Assembly: GCF_026107375.2 (NCBI RefSeq)
Contig: NZ_JAPCIA010000001.1
Span: 2,356,001 to 2,420,000, forward strand
Origin: Sphingomonas sp. BT-65
Lineage (GTDB): Bacteria; Pseudomonadota; Alphaproteobacteria; Sphingomonadales; Sphingomonadaceae
Direction: 5' to 3'
Length of the DNA stretch: 64,000 nt
In this document: positions 1 through 10,204 of the stretch, piece after piece
Layout of the letters: each line of letters starts with the position of its first letter
How positions within the stretch are numbered: the first letter of the stretch is position 1
Position numbers and translations under genes: made by a program
Notes under the pieces: generated by a model
Told to the model about the DNA's origin: nothing
What the model saw: the letters and a program-made list of their open reading frames with translations, nothing else
The model's database searches: none

Positions 1-1460
1 TTGAAGGTGAAGCTTTCCTGCTCGTTTATCTGCTGGAACGAATTCGCGCCGAAGAAGAACAGGTCACCGCCACTGGGATCGTTCGGGTCGTTGTCCGGAG
101 GACCATCGACGAGGCCGTCACCGTCATCGTCGAAGCCCGGTGCGCCGTTGGTCAGCACATATTCCGGCCCCTCCGTGATCGTCGGCGTGCCCGTGAAATT
201 GCTGAAATAGCTGAACGTCAGCTCGTTGAGGAAGCCTTCGCCGCGATGGCTCCATTCGAGCTGATAATTCTTGCTTTCGGTCCCGACGTCGCGACCCTGC
301 TCGAACGCGCGATTGTCGCCATAGTCCTTGACGTCAGTTTCCTTGCGCAGGAAGTAGCTGGCGCTGATGGTGTCAGCATCCGACGCGAACAGGGTCAGCT
401 TGCCGAAATACAGGTCCTGCTTGAAATCCGCGGCGAAGTTGCCGCCGAAGCGGTCGCGGATACCACCCGGCAACAGCGCGGCCGGATTGACGATCTTCGC
501 GGGGCTGGTCTGGCGCGTTCCTTCATAAGCCGCGAAGAAGTGCAGCACGCCGGGGATGATCGGGCCACCCAGGTCGCCGCCGAACTGCCAGCGCTTATAG
601 TCGGGCTTGGGATTGGCGCCGGTCGGGTTGTTGACTTCGCCAGGCCGGTCGAAGAACGGACGGCCGTACCAGGATTTGGGCACGTACTTGCCGAACGCGC
701 TGCCGTGGAAATCCTCGCCACCGGTCTTTGTGATTGCGGTGATGATCGCCGAACCGGCATTCTCGAATTCAGCCTTGAAGTTCTGCGTCTCGACGCGGAA
801 CTCCTGAATCGCGGACTGCGGGAAGGGATTGCCCTTCGAGAAGTTCTGACCGGCGACGCCGCCAAAGCCGACCTGGCTCTTCTGGCTGGTGCCGTCGATG
901 AAGACGTTGACGTTGTTCGAGCTGACACCGCCTGCCTGGATTCCCACATTCTCACCTGCAGGCAGGGTGACGCCCGGGGCAAGCGCGGCGAAGTTCAGGA
1001 AGTTGCGGCTGGTCTGCGGCAGGCTCTCGATCTGAGCCTGGCTGACGCTGGTGCCGATCGTGGCAGTGCGCACCTCGGCGCGACCGCGCGTACCGGTGAC
1101 CACGACTTCGCCACCTTCGGCGGCGGCCGCCTCCGGCGGGCCGAGATCGACATTGACGATCTGGCCGACGGGGAGCGAGACCTGCTGCGCTTCCTGACCC
1201 TCGGACTCGACGCGATAGGTGCTCGGACGCAGGCCGACCACGGTGAAGCTGCCGTCGGCGCGGGTGGTGGTGCTGACGGAGCGGCCGGTGACGGTGTCGG
1301 TGACGGTCACCGTGCTGCCCGCGCTCGCGCCCTCGACTCGACCCTGCAGGGTCGCGGTGGTCTGTGCGAAAGCGGAAGTGCTGACCATCAGCGCGGCGGC
1401 AAAGGCGCCCGCCGAGATCCCGCGGACGAGTTGTGAACGCTTGCTGCGGAAATCCCTCAT
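1..1460 (-). CDS. TonB-dependent receptor with N-terminal carboxypeptidase-regulatory-like domain (partial, C-terminus off the window)
   Basis: About 486 N-terminal residues are visible; the reading frame is open to base 1, so the barrel is truncated by the window edge. It begins with a signal peptide ending near SAFA-Q, followed by a CarboxypepD_reg-like beta-sandwich (about residues 35-100; GRV..G..TVTDT..GRSVSTTT then DGSF), then a plug-like region with EVVVTGTR and a VFIDG motif, as in Oar/CirA-type receptors. The start ATG (1458-1460) follows an AGGGGAG Shine-Dalgarno. Outer-membrane TonB/ExbB-energised uptake is the expected role. The promoter region holds a perfect LacI-type palindrome, which suggests a carbohydrate or related substrate; that is inference. 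Family confidence is high, substrate unknown. Confidence 0.9.
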   Translation of the reverse strand, partial: MRDFRSKRSQLVRGISAGAFAAALMVSTSAFAQTTATLQGRVEGASAGSTVTVTDTVTGRSVSTTTRADGSFTVVGLRPSTYRVESEGQEAQQVSLPVGQIVNVDLGPPEAAAAEGGEVVVTGTRGRAEVRTATIGTSVSQAQIESLPQTSRNFLNFAALAPGVTLPAGENVGIQAGGVSSNNVNVFIDGTSQKSQVGFGGVAGQNFSKGNPFPQSAIQEFRVETQNFKAEFENAGSAIITAITKTGGEDFHGSAFGKYVPKSWYGRPFFDRPGEVNNPTGANPKPDYKRWQFGGDLGGPIIPGVLHFFAAYEGTRQTSPAKIVNPAALLPGGIRDRFGGNFAADFKQDLYFGKLTLFASDADTISASYFLRKETDVKDYGDNRAFEQGRDVGTESKNYQLEWSHRGEGFLNELTFSYFSNFTGTPTITEGPEYVLTNGAPGFDDDGDGLVDGPPDNDPNDPSGGDLFFFGANSFQQINEQESFTF

Positions 1461-1485
1461 CAATCTGCTCCCCTAAACCCAGTTA

Positions 1486-1499
1486 TGTAACCGGTTACA
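1486..1499. promoter_or_regulatory. LacI-family-type operator, perfect 14-bp palindrome
   Basis: TGTAACCGGTTACA is a perfect palindrome centred on CCGG, 26 bp upstream of the TBDT start. The form matches LacI/GalR-type operators (central CG, half-site TGTAAC). Such sites are known in front of TBDT genes for sugar uptake in alpha- and gammaproteobacteria. A close relative lies at 25458-25471. No LacI gene is in the window. Confidence 0.7.
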
Positions 1500-1536
1500 G
1501 CGTCACCGGAGCTTTTAACATCTCCTGATACCTGCT

Positions 1537-1554
1537 TCACAAAGCTCTTTGTGA
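1537..1554. promoter_or_regulatory. Perfect 18-bp palindrome upstream of the TBDT
   Basis: TCACAAAGCTCTTTGTGA has 8-bp arms around CT and lies about 38 bp upstream of the LacI-type site, in the same promoter region. The TGTGA/TCACA halves are in the opposite order to a CRP site, so it is not a canonical CRP box. Likely a second operator or an activator site; regulator unknown. Confidence 0.45.
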
Positions 1555-1604
1555 CTACGTTGTCAATCGCCTTTTCGTGGGAGCTTGACCATGATGGGTA
1601 GGCG

Positions 1605-1629
1605 GGCCCGGATATACGGCATCCGGGCC
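1605..1629 (-). terminator. Hairpin after the amidohydrolase gene
   Basis: GGCCCGGAT - 7 nt - ATCCGGGCC forms a 9-bp stem a few bases beyond the stop codon of the amidohydrolase gene. No U-tract follows on the minus strand, so it may protect a 3' end or be Rho-assisted rather than a classic intrinsic terminator. Confidence 0.4.
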
Positions 1630-1636
1630 ACAGGCC

Positions 1637-4600
1637 TCATTCCCACCAATAGGGACGGCGCTTGGCGGCTCCAGTCTCGACCTCGTTCATCGTCTTGGCG
1701 TCATAGAGGCGGCCGCCGAGCATCACGCGGCTGACCTTGTCGCTGTTATGGATATCGGCGACGGGATCGGCGTCGAGCACCACCAGGTCGGCGAGCTTGC
1801 CCGGCTCAATCGAACCGATGTCCTTGGCGAAGCCGAGCGATTTCGCCGAATCGATCGTGCCCGCGCGCAGCGCCTCGACCGGCGTCATCCCGCCGCGCAC
1901 GAACGACCACAGCTCCCAGTGCGGCCCGATCCCGGCCTGCTGCCCGTGCGCGCCGATCGACACCAGCTTGCCGGTCGCCGCGACCTTCTTCGCCTCGCGC
2001 GCATTGTCGTCGTCGACGAAATTGTCCTCGGGCGCCTTGGTCACGCGCATCGTGTCCGAGCGCAGCCGCGCCGGCGGGGTATGGACGAGCAGCGGGTTCT
2101 TCCACACATCGGTCGCCTGCCGCCAATAGGGATCGCCGGCGAGGCCGCCATAGCTGACGACGAGCGTCGGCGTGTAGTTGGTGTCGCCCTGCCCGAACAG
2201 CTGCAGCACGTCCTTGTAGAAGATGTCCGCAGGGACATTGTGCTCGAGCGTCGAGTTGCCGTCGGCGATCAGGTTCATGTCCATGCCGAACAGCGAGCCG
2301 CCCTCGGCCACGACCTGCATCCCCTCGGCGCGCGCCGCCGCGACGACCATCTGGCGCTGCTCGCGCCGCGGCTGGTTGTAGTTCTTCACCGAATGCGCGC
2401 CCTGCGCCTTGAGGCGGCGGACATGGGCAAGCGCGTCCTCGTAGCTGTCGATCTGCGCATAGACGTCGGCGTTCTTCGCGCCATAGACGATCTCGCCGGT
2501 CGAGAAGATGCGCGGCCCCAGGATCTTGCCGGCGCGCTGCAGCTGCTGCGCTGTGAAGACCAGGCTCGCCTGGCTCGACGGATCGTGGATCGTGGTGGTG
2601 CCGAGCGCGAGATTCTGGACCAGCGACCAGTTCTGCTGCGGCACGAGATCGTCGGTACCATAGGGGCCGTGGGCATGCGCGTCGACCAGCCCAGGGATGA
2701 TCGTCTTGCCCGCGACGTCGATCGTCTTCGTGCCCGCGGGCAGCTGGATCGTAGCGGTCGGCGCGACCTGGACGATGCGGTCGCCCTCGATCACGATCGT
2801 GGCATTGTCGATGATGCCGCCGTCCGCGCCGGACATGGTGACAACGCGCGCACCGGTGAGCGCGATACGGCCTGTCGGCTTGGCGGCCTTCACTTCCATT
2901 GCGAGTGAGGTGGCGCGCGGTGTCACCGCCGGCTTGTCGCCCGGGGCTCCAGCGAAAAAGGCGCTGCGATCCGCGGTGAACAGCGTCGGGCCCATGCTCC
3001 AGTGGAGACGCGCGCCGTCGCCCGACCAGTGGATATAGTCGGCCCCGTCGGTACTGACCCGGTTCACCGGAAGCGCATCGGCCTTGGGCCCGACCGCGAC
3101 CTCCTGCCCGCCGGGCATCAGCGGCATCGCGAACACCTGGTAATTCTGGCGGAAGGCGACGCTCCTGCCGTCGGGGGCGACGACATAGTCGTTGGCGAGC
3201 TCGCCGGTGGCGTGGACGCGCTTGCCCTCGCCGTGCAAATCGGTCGAGACGAGCTGGAGCTTGTCCTCGCCCGGCGCGGTCATGAACAGGCGCTCGCTCG
3301 ACGCACCGAACTGCGGCCGCGCCATGCCGCGCGCGACGAGCTGTGGCGCGCCGCCCGCCGCCGCCACGCGGTACACGCCGGGATCGTCGGACCAGCCGGG
3401 CGCGGTGAGATTGCCGCCCGCCGCCTTCTCGAACACGATCGTCCGGCCATCGGGCGAGAATTGCGGGCGCGAATAGAGGCCGGGCTGGCTCGTCACGTCC
3501 TTCGCCGCGCCGCCCGACGCCGCGACGGTGCGGATGCGGCCGAGCCTGGCGTCGCTCCACTCGACGAACACGATCGACCGGCCGTCGCGCGACCAGGACG
3601 GATAGAGCTCCATGCCAGCATCTTCGGCCAGGCTGGTGAGCCGCTTGGGCGCCCCGCCCGAGACCGGCTTGATCCACAGCTTACCCATGCTCTCGAACAC
3701 CACGCGACCGCCATCGGGCGAGACCGCGGCGAAGCGAGTCATTTTGGTCGTGAAGCTGGCGGGCGCGACCTCGATCTGCGGATGCGTTGCGGCGGCGACG
3801 GCGCGGCTGTCGGCGACGTGGAAGGGGATCACCGCGGCGTTCGCGCCGTCCGCATCGACGCGACGGATCTTGCCGCCCGCCCAGAAGACGATCGACTTGC
3901 TGTCGGGCGTCCAGTCCATGTTGGGATAGACGCCTGTGACCGCCCAGGTCTCCTGCACGTCCTGGTCGAGCGCGTCATAGACCTTGCGCTCCTCGCCCGA
4001 GGTCAGGTCCTTGACGTAGAGCTTCGACTTGGTCGCCTCGCGGCGGACGAAGGCGATCTTCCTGCCGTCGGGCGAGGGCGTCGGGCGCACCGAGCCGCCA
4101 AGGCCGGAGACCGCGGTGGTCGTCTCGCCGCTGTCGAGGTCGTAGCGCTCGATGTTGAACAGGTTGGTGTTCGAATCCTGGGCGTATTCGAAGATCGGCC
4201 CGGGGGTGATGTTGCGGGTGAAGAACACCGACTTGCCGTCGGCGGCATAGACCGGCTCGCCCAGCTCCTTCTGCACCTTCTCACTGGCGCGCTTGACCAG
4301 CTTGACCCCGCTGCCGCCCGAGACGTGGTAGAGCCACACCTCGCCCGTACCGAGCGAGCGGCCCGTCGTGAAATGCTTCTTGGCGACGAGATACTGGCCG
4401 TCGGGCGACCAGCTTGGCTGGTTCAAGAGCCGGAAATCCTCCTTGGTGAGCTGCTTCTTGTCGCTGCCGTCGGCGTTCATCAGCCAGATATTGTCGCCGC
4501 CGCCGCGATCCGAGGTGAAGGCGATGCGGCGGCCGTCGGGCGAGAAGCGCGGATGGACTTCCCAGGCCAGCCCCTCGGCAATCCGCGTCGGCGTGCCGCC

Positions 4601-4834
4601 CGCGATCGGCATGGTATAGATGTCGCCGAGCAGGGTGAAGGCGATCGTCCTGCCATCGGGCGCGACATCGACGTCGATCCAGGTGCCTTCGTCGGTGTCG
4701 ATCGCCGCCTGCTTGAGTGCCGCACCCTGCGGCGCGTTGACGTCCCATTTGGGCTTTTCGGCCGGCTTGTCCTGCGCCTGGGCCTGACCAAGGGCGAAAA
4801 GCGCGGCGAGGACGCCGGCGACCGTGTGACGCAT
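1637..4834 (-). CDS. Beta-propeller (PD40/TolB-like) plus amidohydrolase fusion protein, exported
   Basis: 1065 aa. An N-terminal signal peptide (cleavage near AQAQ) is followed by about 600 residues of repeated FSPDGRxIAF / WSPDGxxL blades typical of a PD40/TolB/DPP4-like propeller. The C-terminal about 400 residues are a metal-dependent amidohydrolase: IPGLVDAHAHG carries the HxH metal motif, SVKNYNQP gives a candidate Lys ligand, TLEHNVP a His, and GSIEPGKLADLVVLD is the typical C-terminal return strand. The usual catalytic Asp region reads SIGAHGQQAG, so an expected Asp is not obvious; this variant may be family-specific. Probably periplasmic peptide or imide hydrolysis; substrate unknown. 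It is transcribed toward the TBDT with a 176-bp gap that contains that receptor's own operators. Confidence 0.88.
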   Translation of the reverse strand: MRHTVAGVLAALFALGQAQAQDKPAEKPKWDVNAPQGAALKQAAIDTDEGTWIDVDVAPDGRTIAFTLLGDIYTMPIAGGTPTRIAEGLAWEVHPRFSPDGRRIAFTSDRGGGDNIWLMNADGSDKKQLTKEDFRLLNQPSWSPDGQYLVAKKHFTTGRSLGTGEVWLYHVSGGSGVKLVKRASEKVQKELGEPVYAADGKSVFFTRNITPGPIFEYAQDSNTNLFNIERYDLDSGETTTAVSGLGGSVRPTPSPDGRKIAFVRREATKSKLYVKDLTSGEERKVYDALDQDVQETWAVTGVYPNMDWTPDSKSIVFWAGGKIRRVDADGANAAVIPFHVADSRAVAAATHPQIEVAPASFTTKMTRFAAVSPDGGRVVFESMGKLWIKPVSGGAPKRLTSLAEDAGMELYPSWSRDGRSIVFVEWSDARLGRIRTVAASGGAAKDVTSQPGLYSRPQFSPDGRTIVFEKAAGGNLTAPGWSDDPGVYRVAAAGGAPQLVARGMARPQFGASSERLFMTAPGEDKLQLVSTDLHGEGKRVHATGELANDYVVAPDGRSVAFRQNYQVFAMPLMPGGQEVAVGPKADALPVNRVSTDGADYIHWSGDGARLHWSMGPTLFTADRSAFFAGAPGDKPAVTPRATSLAMEVKAAKPTGRIALTGARVVTMSGADGGIIDNATIVIEGDRIVQVAPTATIQLPAGTKTIDVAGKTIIPGLVDAHAHGPYGTDDLVPQQNWSLVQNLALGTTTIHDPSSQASLVFTAQQLQRAGKILGPRIFSTGEIVYGAKNADVYAQIDSYEDALAHVRRLKAQGAHSVKNYNQPRREQRQMVVAAARAEGMQVVAEGGSLFGMDMNLIADGNSTLEHNVPADIFYKDVLQLFGQGDTNYTPTLVVSYGGLAGDPYWRQATDVWKNPLLVHTPPARLRSDTMRVTKAPEDNFVDDDNAREAKKVAATGKLVSIGAHGQQAGIGPHWELWSFVRGGMTPVEALRAGTIDSAKSLGFAKDIGSIEPGKLADLVVLDADPVADIHNSDKVSRVMLGGRLYDAKTMNEVETGAAKRRPYWWE

Positions 4835-4913
4835 CCGAAAGCTCCCTGAACCTGTTGCGGGCGGGAGTGGTAACGGGCGAAACAGCCCGCGTCATCTGCG
4901 CTTGGTCGAAAAG

Positions 4914-5540
4914 CTAGCGCCGCAGCAGGAAGACGGCGTGCTCGGCGAGGAAATTGGCGGCGGCGGACGTGGTCCGCGAACCATTCGAGAGGAACCAGGC
5001 CTGCTCGACGGTGATGCCGCGCTCGCGGACATAGGCGCGGAAGTCGTCGATCGTGACGTGATGGATGTTGGGCGTTTCGTACCAAGCGACCGGCAGCAGC
5101 CGAGTCACCGGCATCCTCCCGCCCCACAGCAGCGACACGCGCACGCGCCAATGCGCGAAATTGGGGAAGGAGACGACCGCTCGCTCGCCGATGCGCAGCA
5201 GGTGATCGAGCACCACATGCGGACGCATTGTAGTCTGCAGCGTCTGGCTGAGGATGGCATAGTCGAAGCTTGCGTCGGGATAGTCGGCAAGATCGGTGTC
5301 GGCATCGCCCTGGATCACCGACAGGCCATGCGACACCGCGGTGGCAACGTTATGCGGGTCGATCTCGAGCCCGCGCGCGTCGCAGTCGCGATAGTCGCGC
5401 AAGGCGGCCATCAGCGCGCCGTCCCCGCAGCCGACGTCGAGGACGCGGCTTCCCCGCTCCACGTTCTGGAAGATGATCGACAGGTCCGGGCGGAGGTTCG
5501 GGGGCCCGGGGGTCAGCATTAGGCGGTCGCTGATCTTCAT
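4914..5540 (-). CDS. metW: Methionine biosynthesis protein MetW
   Basis: 208 aa with a class I methyltransferase-like fold: [15 protein letters not shown] near residue 38 is the SAM-binding motif I. The MetW family acts with MetX to make O-acylhomoserine in methionine synthesis. Its ATG overlaps the metX stop by 4 bases (ATGA), so the pair is translationally coupled; gene order metX-metW is the usual alphaproteobacterial arrangement and fixes the assignment. Length fits the family. Confidence 0.93.
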   Translation of the reverse strand: MKISDRLMLTPGPPNLRPDLSIIFQNVERGSRVLDVGCGDGALMAALRDYRDCDARGLEIDPHNVATAVSHGLSVIQGDADTDLADYPDASFDYAILSQTLQTTMRPHVVLDHLLRIGERAVVSFPNFAHWRVRVSLLWGGRMPVTRLLPVAWYETPNIHHVTIDDFRAYVRERGITVEQAWFLSNGSRTTSAAANFLAEHAVFLLRR

Positions 5541-6655
5541 GGCTCCCCCGCGCGCAGAAACCCGTCCACAACCCGGTTCAATTCCGGCGCATCCAGCAGA
5601 AACGCGTCGTGGCCATAAGGTGAGCTCAGCTCGACGAAGCTGACCGGCGCGCCGGCGGCGTTGAGCGCGTGGACGATCGCGCGCGACTCCCGCGTGGGAT
5701 AGAGCCAGTCAGTGTCGAAGCTGACCAGGCAGAAGCGCGCCCTGGTCTCGCGAAAGGCGTTGGCGAGCGTGCCGCCATGCTCCTCGGCGAGGTCGAAATA
5801 GTCCATGGCTCGCGTGATGTAGAGATAGGCGTTGGCGTCGAACCGGTCGACGAAGCTCAGGCCCTGGTGGCGCAGATAGGATTCGATCTGGAAGTCGGCG
5901 TCGAAGCCGAACGACTTGGCCTCACGCGCCTGCAGCCGTCGCCCGAACTTCTCGGTCAGGCCGGCCTCGGAGAGATAAGTGATGTGCGCCGCCATGCGCG
6001 CGACGGCGAGGCCGGCGGCGGGCGGTTCGCCGTCATAATAGGCGCCGCCGTTCCAGCGCGGATCGGCCATCACCGCCTGGCGGCCGACCTCGTGGAAGGC
6101 GATGTTCTGCGCCGAATGGCGCGCGGTCGAGGCGATCACCACCGCGGCCTCGACGCGGTCGGGAAAGGTCGCGGGCCAGCTCAGCGCCTGCATGCCCCCC
6201 ATCGAGCCGCCGACCACCGCCTTCAGCCGGCCGACGCCGAGATGGTCGAGCAGCATCGCCTGGGCACGCACCATGTCGCGGATCGTGATCACCGGGAAGC
6301 GCATGCCCCAGGGCTGGCTGGTCGCGGGGTTGACCGTGGCCGGGCCCGACGTGCCCATGCAGCTGCCCAGCACATTGGCGCAGACGATGAAGTGGCGCTC
6401 GGGATCGACCGGCTTACCGGCACCCACCATGCGCGTCCACCAGCCCGGCTTGCCCGTCACCGGGTGCGGCGAGGCGACATGCTGGTCGCCGGTCAGCGCG
6501 TGGCAGATGAGGATCGCATTGCCGCCATCGGGCGTGAGATTGCCATAGGTCTCGTAGGCGATCTCGACCGGCGAGAGCAGCACGCCGCCGTCGAGCCGCA
6601 GCGGCCCGGGCAGGGTGACGTGGCGCGAGAGGCCGAAACGCGGGTCGTCGGACAT
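5537..6655 (-). CDS. metX: Homoserine O-acyltransferase MetX
   Basis: 372 aa alpha/beta-hydrolase-fold acyltransferase of the methionine pathway (acyl-CoA + homoserine to O-acylhomoserine). Diagnostic segments are [11 protein letters not shown], the nucleophile elbow [10 protein letters not shown], a catalytic Asp in FDTDWLYP and a catalytic His in [10 protein letters not shown] start at the ATG at 6653-6655 (MSDDPRFG), where family homology begins; the same frame is open further upstream into the amine oxidase gene but that is a shadow. Acetyl versus succinyl specificity is not decided here. The gene follows the amine oxidase by 32 bp and overlaps metW by 4 bp. Confidence 0.94.
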   Translation of the reverse strand: MSDDPRFGLSRHVTLPGPLRLDGGVLLSPVEIAYETYGNLTPDGGNAILICHALTGDQHVASPHPVTGKPGWWTRMVGAGKPVDPERHFIVCANVLGSCMGTSGPATVNPATSQPWGMRFPVITIRDMVRAQAMLLDHLGVGRLKAVVGGSMGGMQALSWPATFPDRVEAAVVIASTARHSAQNIAFHEVGRQAVMADPRWNGGAYYDGEPPAAGLAVARMAAHITYLSEAGLTEKFGRRLQAREAKSFGFDADFQIESYLRHQGLSFVDRFDANAYLYITRAMDYFDLAEEHGGTLANAFRETRARFCLVSFDTDWLYPTRESRAIVHALNAAGAPVSFVELSSPYGHDAFLLDAPELNRVVDGFLRAGEP

Positions 6656-6687
6656 GCGCGTGTGCCTAGGGGCCTCGCGGCCCGCGT

Positions 6688-8247
6688 TCAAGCGGCGCGG
6701 CGTCGCGACCGTGCGGCGATCACCGCCTGCGCCGCGAGCCGGCCGGTCTGCGCGCCGCCGTTCATGAAGCCGACCCAGGCATCCGAGACATGCTCGCCCG
6801 CGAACACCAGCCGTCCGGCGACCGCCTGCTGGCGCTCGGCGGGATCGTCGGATTCGATCCAGAAGAGAGGGCCGAAGCGGGTGAGTTGGCCCGGCGCGCT
6901 GTTGGTGTAGGCGCCGAGCGTCAGCGCATCGTTGCACCAGTTGGTGCGACGGACCATGCCGCCCGTCACTGCCTGTGCGATGCCGGGCACGGCGGGCTCG
7001 GTGCGCTGGGCGAAGGCCGCGGCGAGCGCTTCGGGTGTGTCCTTCGCCGCCGCGACCTGGTCGCCGCCGAGGAACCAGTTCCACACCGGTTTACCGCCCT
7101 TGATCCCCTTGAGCGTGCCGTCCCAGCCGAGCGAATAGGACGAGGCAGTGTCCCACAGCTCGCCGCCGGTGCCGAGCACCTCGGCCCAGGGCGTCGCCGA
7201 GGCGGTGACCTGCACCTTCTCGTTCCGGCCGAGGTCGGCCTGCGCGACGAATTCGCGCCAGCGCGCGGATAGCGGCACGGCGAAGTCGATCTGGCGCAGG
7301 ATCGGCGCGGGGACGGCGACGATCACCGTGTCGGCCTCGGCGCTGGCCCCGTCGAGGAATTCGAGCCGCATGCCGCTGCCGGTCTCGTGGATCGCGCGCA
7401 GTCGCCGCCCGGTCTCGATCCGGTCGCGATGCGCCTGCGCGATCGCCTCGGCGAGCCGGCCACTGCCGCCCGCGATGACGTAGCGTTCGTCGCTGCCGGC
7501 GAGCACTTCGACATGCTCGCCCTTCACCGTTGGCAGGTTGAAGATCAGCTGGAGCGCCGAGGCACCCTCCGGCTCCGAGCCATATTCGGTGCGGATGCTC
7601 GACTCGATCAGCGCGCGGATGCGCGGGTCGCGGATCAGCGCGGCGTGGCGGTCGAGATATTGCGCGACCGACAGCCGGTCGATCGCCGCGGCGGTACGCG
7701 GGCTGGCATCCACCATTTCTGAATCGCGTGCGATCCGCGCAGCGAGCGGGGCGAGCAGCCGCGCGAGCTCGGCCTGCGGCGCCACCGCGCCGTCCGCCAG
7801 CACCACCGAATGGTGCAGTCCGGCCTTGCGATCGACCAAGGGCACCGCGAACTCCTTGGCGAGCGCATGCATGTCCGCATGATCCGAATTGACGAGCTGG
7901 CCGCCCGCCTCGAACAGCTGCCCCTCGGCGGTGCGCTGGGTGAACATGCGCCCGCCGAGACGATTGCGCGCCTCGTACAGCAGCGCGTCGACGCCCGCCT
8001 TGGTCAAGTGATGCAGCGCCGAAAGGCCCGCGATCCCGCCGCCGACGATCGCGACCCGGCCCGTGGCGGGTAGCGCCAGCGCCGGCGCGGGCAGACCCGC
8101 CGCCACGCCGCTCGCCGCCATGCCCTGCAGCAGCGTGCGCCGCCCGATCCCGCCATGACCGGCACGCGGCGCCGCCTTGCCCCGCGCCGCCAGATCATTC
8201 CGCCGCGCCAGCTCCAATGCGCGCCACAAGGTTTCGCTTCCCCGCAT
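6688..8247 (-). CDS. Flavin-dependent amine oxidase with Tat-type signal
   Basis: 519 aa FAD-dependent amine oxidoreductase. After a roughly 55-residue N-terminal extension comes a twin-arginine motif (GRRTLLQG) and a hydrophobic stretch, then the Rossmann FAD site [17 protein letters not shown], and at the C-terminus [21 protein letters not shown], the second FAD-binding segment of monoamine oxidases. I chose the ATG at 8245-8247 because an AGGAGG lies directly upstream; an in-frame start at 8292 has no such site. It is upstream of metX-metW on the same strand and divergent from hisC. The amine substrate is not identifiable. Tat export is predicted from the motif only. Confidence 0.88.
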   Translation of the reverse strand: MRGSETLWRALELARRNDLAARGKAAPRAGHGGIGRRTLLQGMAASGVAAGLPAPALALPATGRVAIVGGGIAGLSALHHLTKAGVDALLYEARNRLGGRMFTQRTAEGQLFEAGGQLVNSDHADMHALAKEFAVPLVDRKAGLHHSVVLADGAVAPQAELARLLAPLAARIARDSEMVDASPRTAAAIDRLSVAQYLDRHAALIRDPRIRALIESSIRTEYGSEPEGASALQLIFNLPTVKGEHVEVLAGSDERYVIAGGSGRLAEAIAQAHRDRIETGRRLRAIHETGSGMRLEFLDGASAEADTVIVAVPAPILRQIDFAVPLSARWREFVAQADLGRNEKVQVTASATPWAEVLGTGGELWDTASSYSLGWDGTLKGIKGGKPVWNWFLGGDQVAAAKDTPEALAAAFAQRTEPAVPGIAQAVTGGMVRRTNWCNDALTLGAYTNSAPGQLTRFGPLFWIESDDPAERQQAVAGRLVFAGEHVSDAWVGFMNGGAQTGRLAAQAVIAARSRRRAA

Positions 8248-8331
8248 CCTGCCTCCTGTCGACGCTGTGCCTAGCATGGCGCGATTGCGCAAACCTTGCC
8301 ATTCTTACCCGCTTCGGCCATCGCCCGCGCC

Positions 8332-9456
8332 ATGAACGCACCTGCCAAGCCCCGGCCCATGCCCTGGATCATGGAGATCGCCCCCTATGTGCCCGGGCGC
8401 TCCAAGACCGATGACGGCCGCAAGGCGATCAAGCTCTCGTCGAACGAGAATCCGCTCGGCACCTCGCCCGCGGCGCGCGCGGCCTTCGCGGCCGCTGCGG
8501 ACAATCTCGAGCGCTATCCCGATGCCAGCGGCACCGAGCTGCGCGAGGCGCTCGCGCAACTGCACGGGCTCGACCCCGCGCGGATCATCTATGGCAACGG
8601 GTCGGACGAAGTGCTTCACCTCGCCGCGGGCGCATTCGCCGGGCCGGGCGACGAGATCATCTATGTGAATTACGGCTTCTCGGTCTATCCGATCGCGACG
8701 CGGCGCGTCGGCGCGACCCCGGTGGTGGCGCCCGACAGCGACTATGCGACCGATGTCGACGCGATCCTGGCGTGCGTGAGCGAGAAGACGCGGATCGTGT
8801 TCATCGCCAACCCCAACAACCCGACCGGCACCTATGCGGCGCGCGAGGAGATCGCGCGGCTGCACGCGGGCCTTCGCCCCGACATCCTGCTGGTGCTCGA
8901 CCACGCCTATGCCGAATATATCGAGGGCAAGATCGACGACGGCGGGATGGAGCTCGCCAGGACCGCGCCCAACGTGCTGGTCACGCGCACCTTCTCCAAG
9001 CTCTACGGGCTCGCCGCCGAGCGGATCGGCTGGGGCTATGCCTCGGCCGAGATCATCGAGGCGATGCATCGCATCCGCTTGCCGTTCAGCATCACCATCG
9101 CGGGCACCGCGGCGGCAATCGCGGCGCTCGGCGACACCGCGTTCGTCGAGCACACCCGGACGCACAATGCCAAATGGCGACGCTGGTTCGCGGACGAGAT
9201 CGCGAAGCTCGGCAATGCCGGACTGCGCGCAGTACCGAGCCAGGCCAATTTCATCCTCGTGCTGTTTGAAGGCGCGCTGACCGCCGAGGCGGCATACAAG
9301 GGGCTGATGGACGCGGGCTATATCGTGCGCTGGCTGCCCGGCCAGGGGCTGCCGCACGGTCTGCGCATCACCATTGGCACCGAGGACGAGACCCGCGCGG
9401 TGGCGGGCATCCTTCAGCGGCTGGTGGCAGACGCACGCGACAGCGCGGCGGGATGA
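8332..9456 (+). CDS. hisC: Histidinol-phosphate / aromatic amino acid aminotransferase
   Basis: 374 aa class I/II PLP aminotransferase of the HisC family. Visible motifs are [39 protein letters not shown], and the PLP lysine in [17 protein letters not shown]. Start at [12 protein letters not shown]. It overlaps the next gene, a prephenate dehydrogenase, by 4 bases; this pairing suggests the transamination step of tyrosine/phenylalanine synthesis (HisC2 type) as well as or instead of histidine synthesis. That preference is inferred from context. Confidence 0.92.
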   Translation: MNAPAKPRPMPWIMEIAPYVPGRSKTDDGRKAIKLSSNENPLGTSPAARAAFAAAADNLERYPDASGTELREALAQLHGLDPARIIYGNGSDEVLHLAAGAFAGPGDEIIYVNYGFSVYPIATRRVGATPVVAPDSDYATDVDAILACVSEKTRIVFIANPNNPTGTYAAREEIARLHAGLRPDILLVLDHAYAEYIEGKIDDGGMELARTAPNVLVTRTFSKLYGLAAERIGWGYASAEIIEAMHRIRLPFSITIAGTAAAIAALGDTAFVEHTRTHNAKWRRWFADEIAKLGNAGLRAVPSQANFILVLFEGALTAEAAYKGLMDAGYIVRWLPGQGLPHGLRITIGTEDETRAVAGILQRLVADARDSAAG

Positions 9457-10202
9457 AGAGCTTCGGGATCATCGGCTTCGGCCGGTTCGGGCAGCTCGCT
9501 GCCAAGCATCTGCGCGATCATTTCGCGGTCACGGTGACCGACCGCGCCGACATCGCCGAACCGGCCGCGGCACTCGGCGTGCGCACCGGCACGCTCGAGC
9601 AGGCCGCGGCGAGCGACGTCGTGATGCTGGCGGTGCCGGTGCAGGCGATGGCGGCGACCGTCGCCGCGATCGCGCCGCTGCTGCGCCCCGGCGCGCTGGT
9701 GCTCGACGTCGCCTCGGTCAAGATGCTGCCCGCGCGCTGGATGCGCGAGATGCTGCCCGAAGGAGTCGACATTGTCGCCACCCATCCGCTGTTCGGCCCG
9801 CAGAGCGCACGCGGCGGCCTCGCCGGCCTGCCGCTGGTGGTGTGCCAGGTGCGCGGCGAGGCGCATCACAAGGTCGCCGAGTTCGGGCGCGGCCTCGGCC
9901 TCGCGGTGTCGATCACCACCGCCGAGGAACATGACCGCGAGATGGCCTATGTCCAGGCGCTCACCCATCTGATCGGGCGCACCTTGGTCAACATCCGCAT
10001 CCCGGACGAGGAGCTCAAGACCCATAGCTACCAGCATTTGCTCGAGCTGTGCGGGCTGATCCGCGACGATACCGAGGAGCTGTTCTTCGCGATCCAGAAC
10101 CTCAATCCGTTCGCGGAGGAGATCACGCGCCAGTTCATCGCCGAGGCGAACGGCCTGCTGGCGCGCAGCCTGAAGGCCGGCAACGCCAGCAGCGCCGGCT
10201 GA
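9453..10202 (+). CDS. tyrA: Prephenate/arogenate dehydrogenase
   Basis: 249 aa NAD(P)-dependent dehydrogenase of tyrosine synthesis. The N-terminus [15 protein letters not shown] is a GxGxxG Rossmann site; [11 protein letters not shown] is the conserved prephenate dehydrogenase segment; the C-terminal helical part includes LTHLIGRTL. It is compact, lacking ACT and chorismate mutase domains. ATGA overlap with hisC shows one operon. The other aromatic branch enzyme, pheA, is elsewhere in this window (46398-47291). Confidence 0.9.
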   Translation: MKSFGIIGFGRFGQLAAKHLRDHFAVTVTDRADIAEPAAALGVRTGTLEQAAASDVVMLAVPVQAMAATVAAIAPLLRPGALVLDVASVKMLPARWMREMLPEGVDIVATHPLFGPQSARGGLAGLPLVVCQVRGEAHHKVAEFGRGLGLAVSITTAEEHDREMAYVQALTHLIGRTLVNIRIPDEELKTHSYQHLLELCGLIRDDTEELFFAIQNLNPFAEEITRQFIAEANGLLARSLKAGNASSAG

Positions 10203-10204
10203 CG

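Noticed and set aside
246..1436. 396-aa plus-strand open frame opposite the first TBDT
   Set aside because: It is antisense to a clear receptor with signal peptide and plug motifs. GC-rich third positions make long antisense frames common here; no domain is visible.
1537..1554. CRP/FNR binding site
   Set aside because: The half-sites are in the opposite order (TCACA...TGTGA) with wrong spacing for TGTGA-N6-TCACA.
3002..4849. 615-aa plus-strand open frame opposite the propeller-amidohydrolase
   Set aside because: Low-complexity Arg/Ala/Asp composition, no motif and antisense to a well-supported gene.
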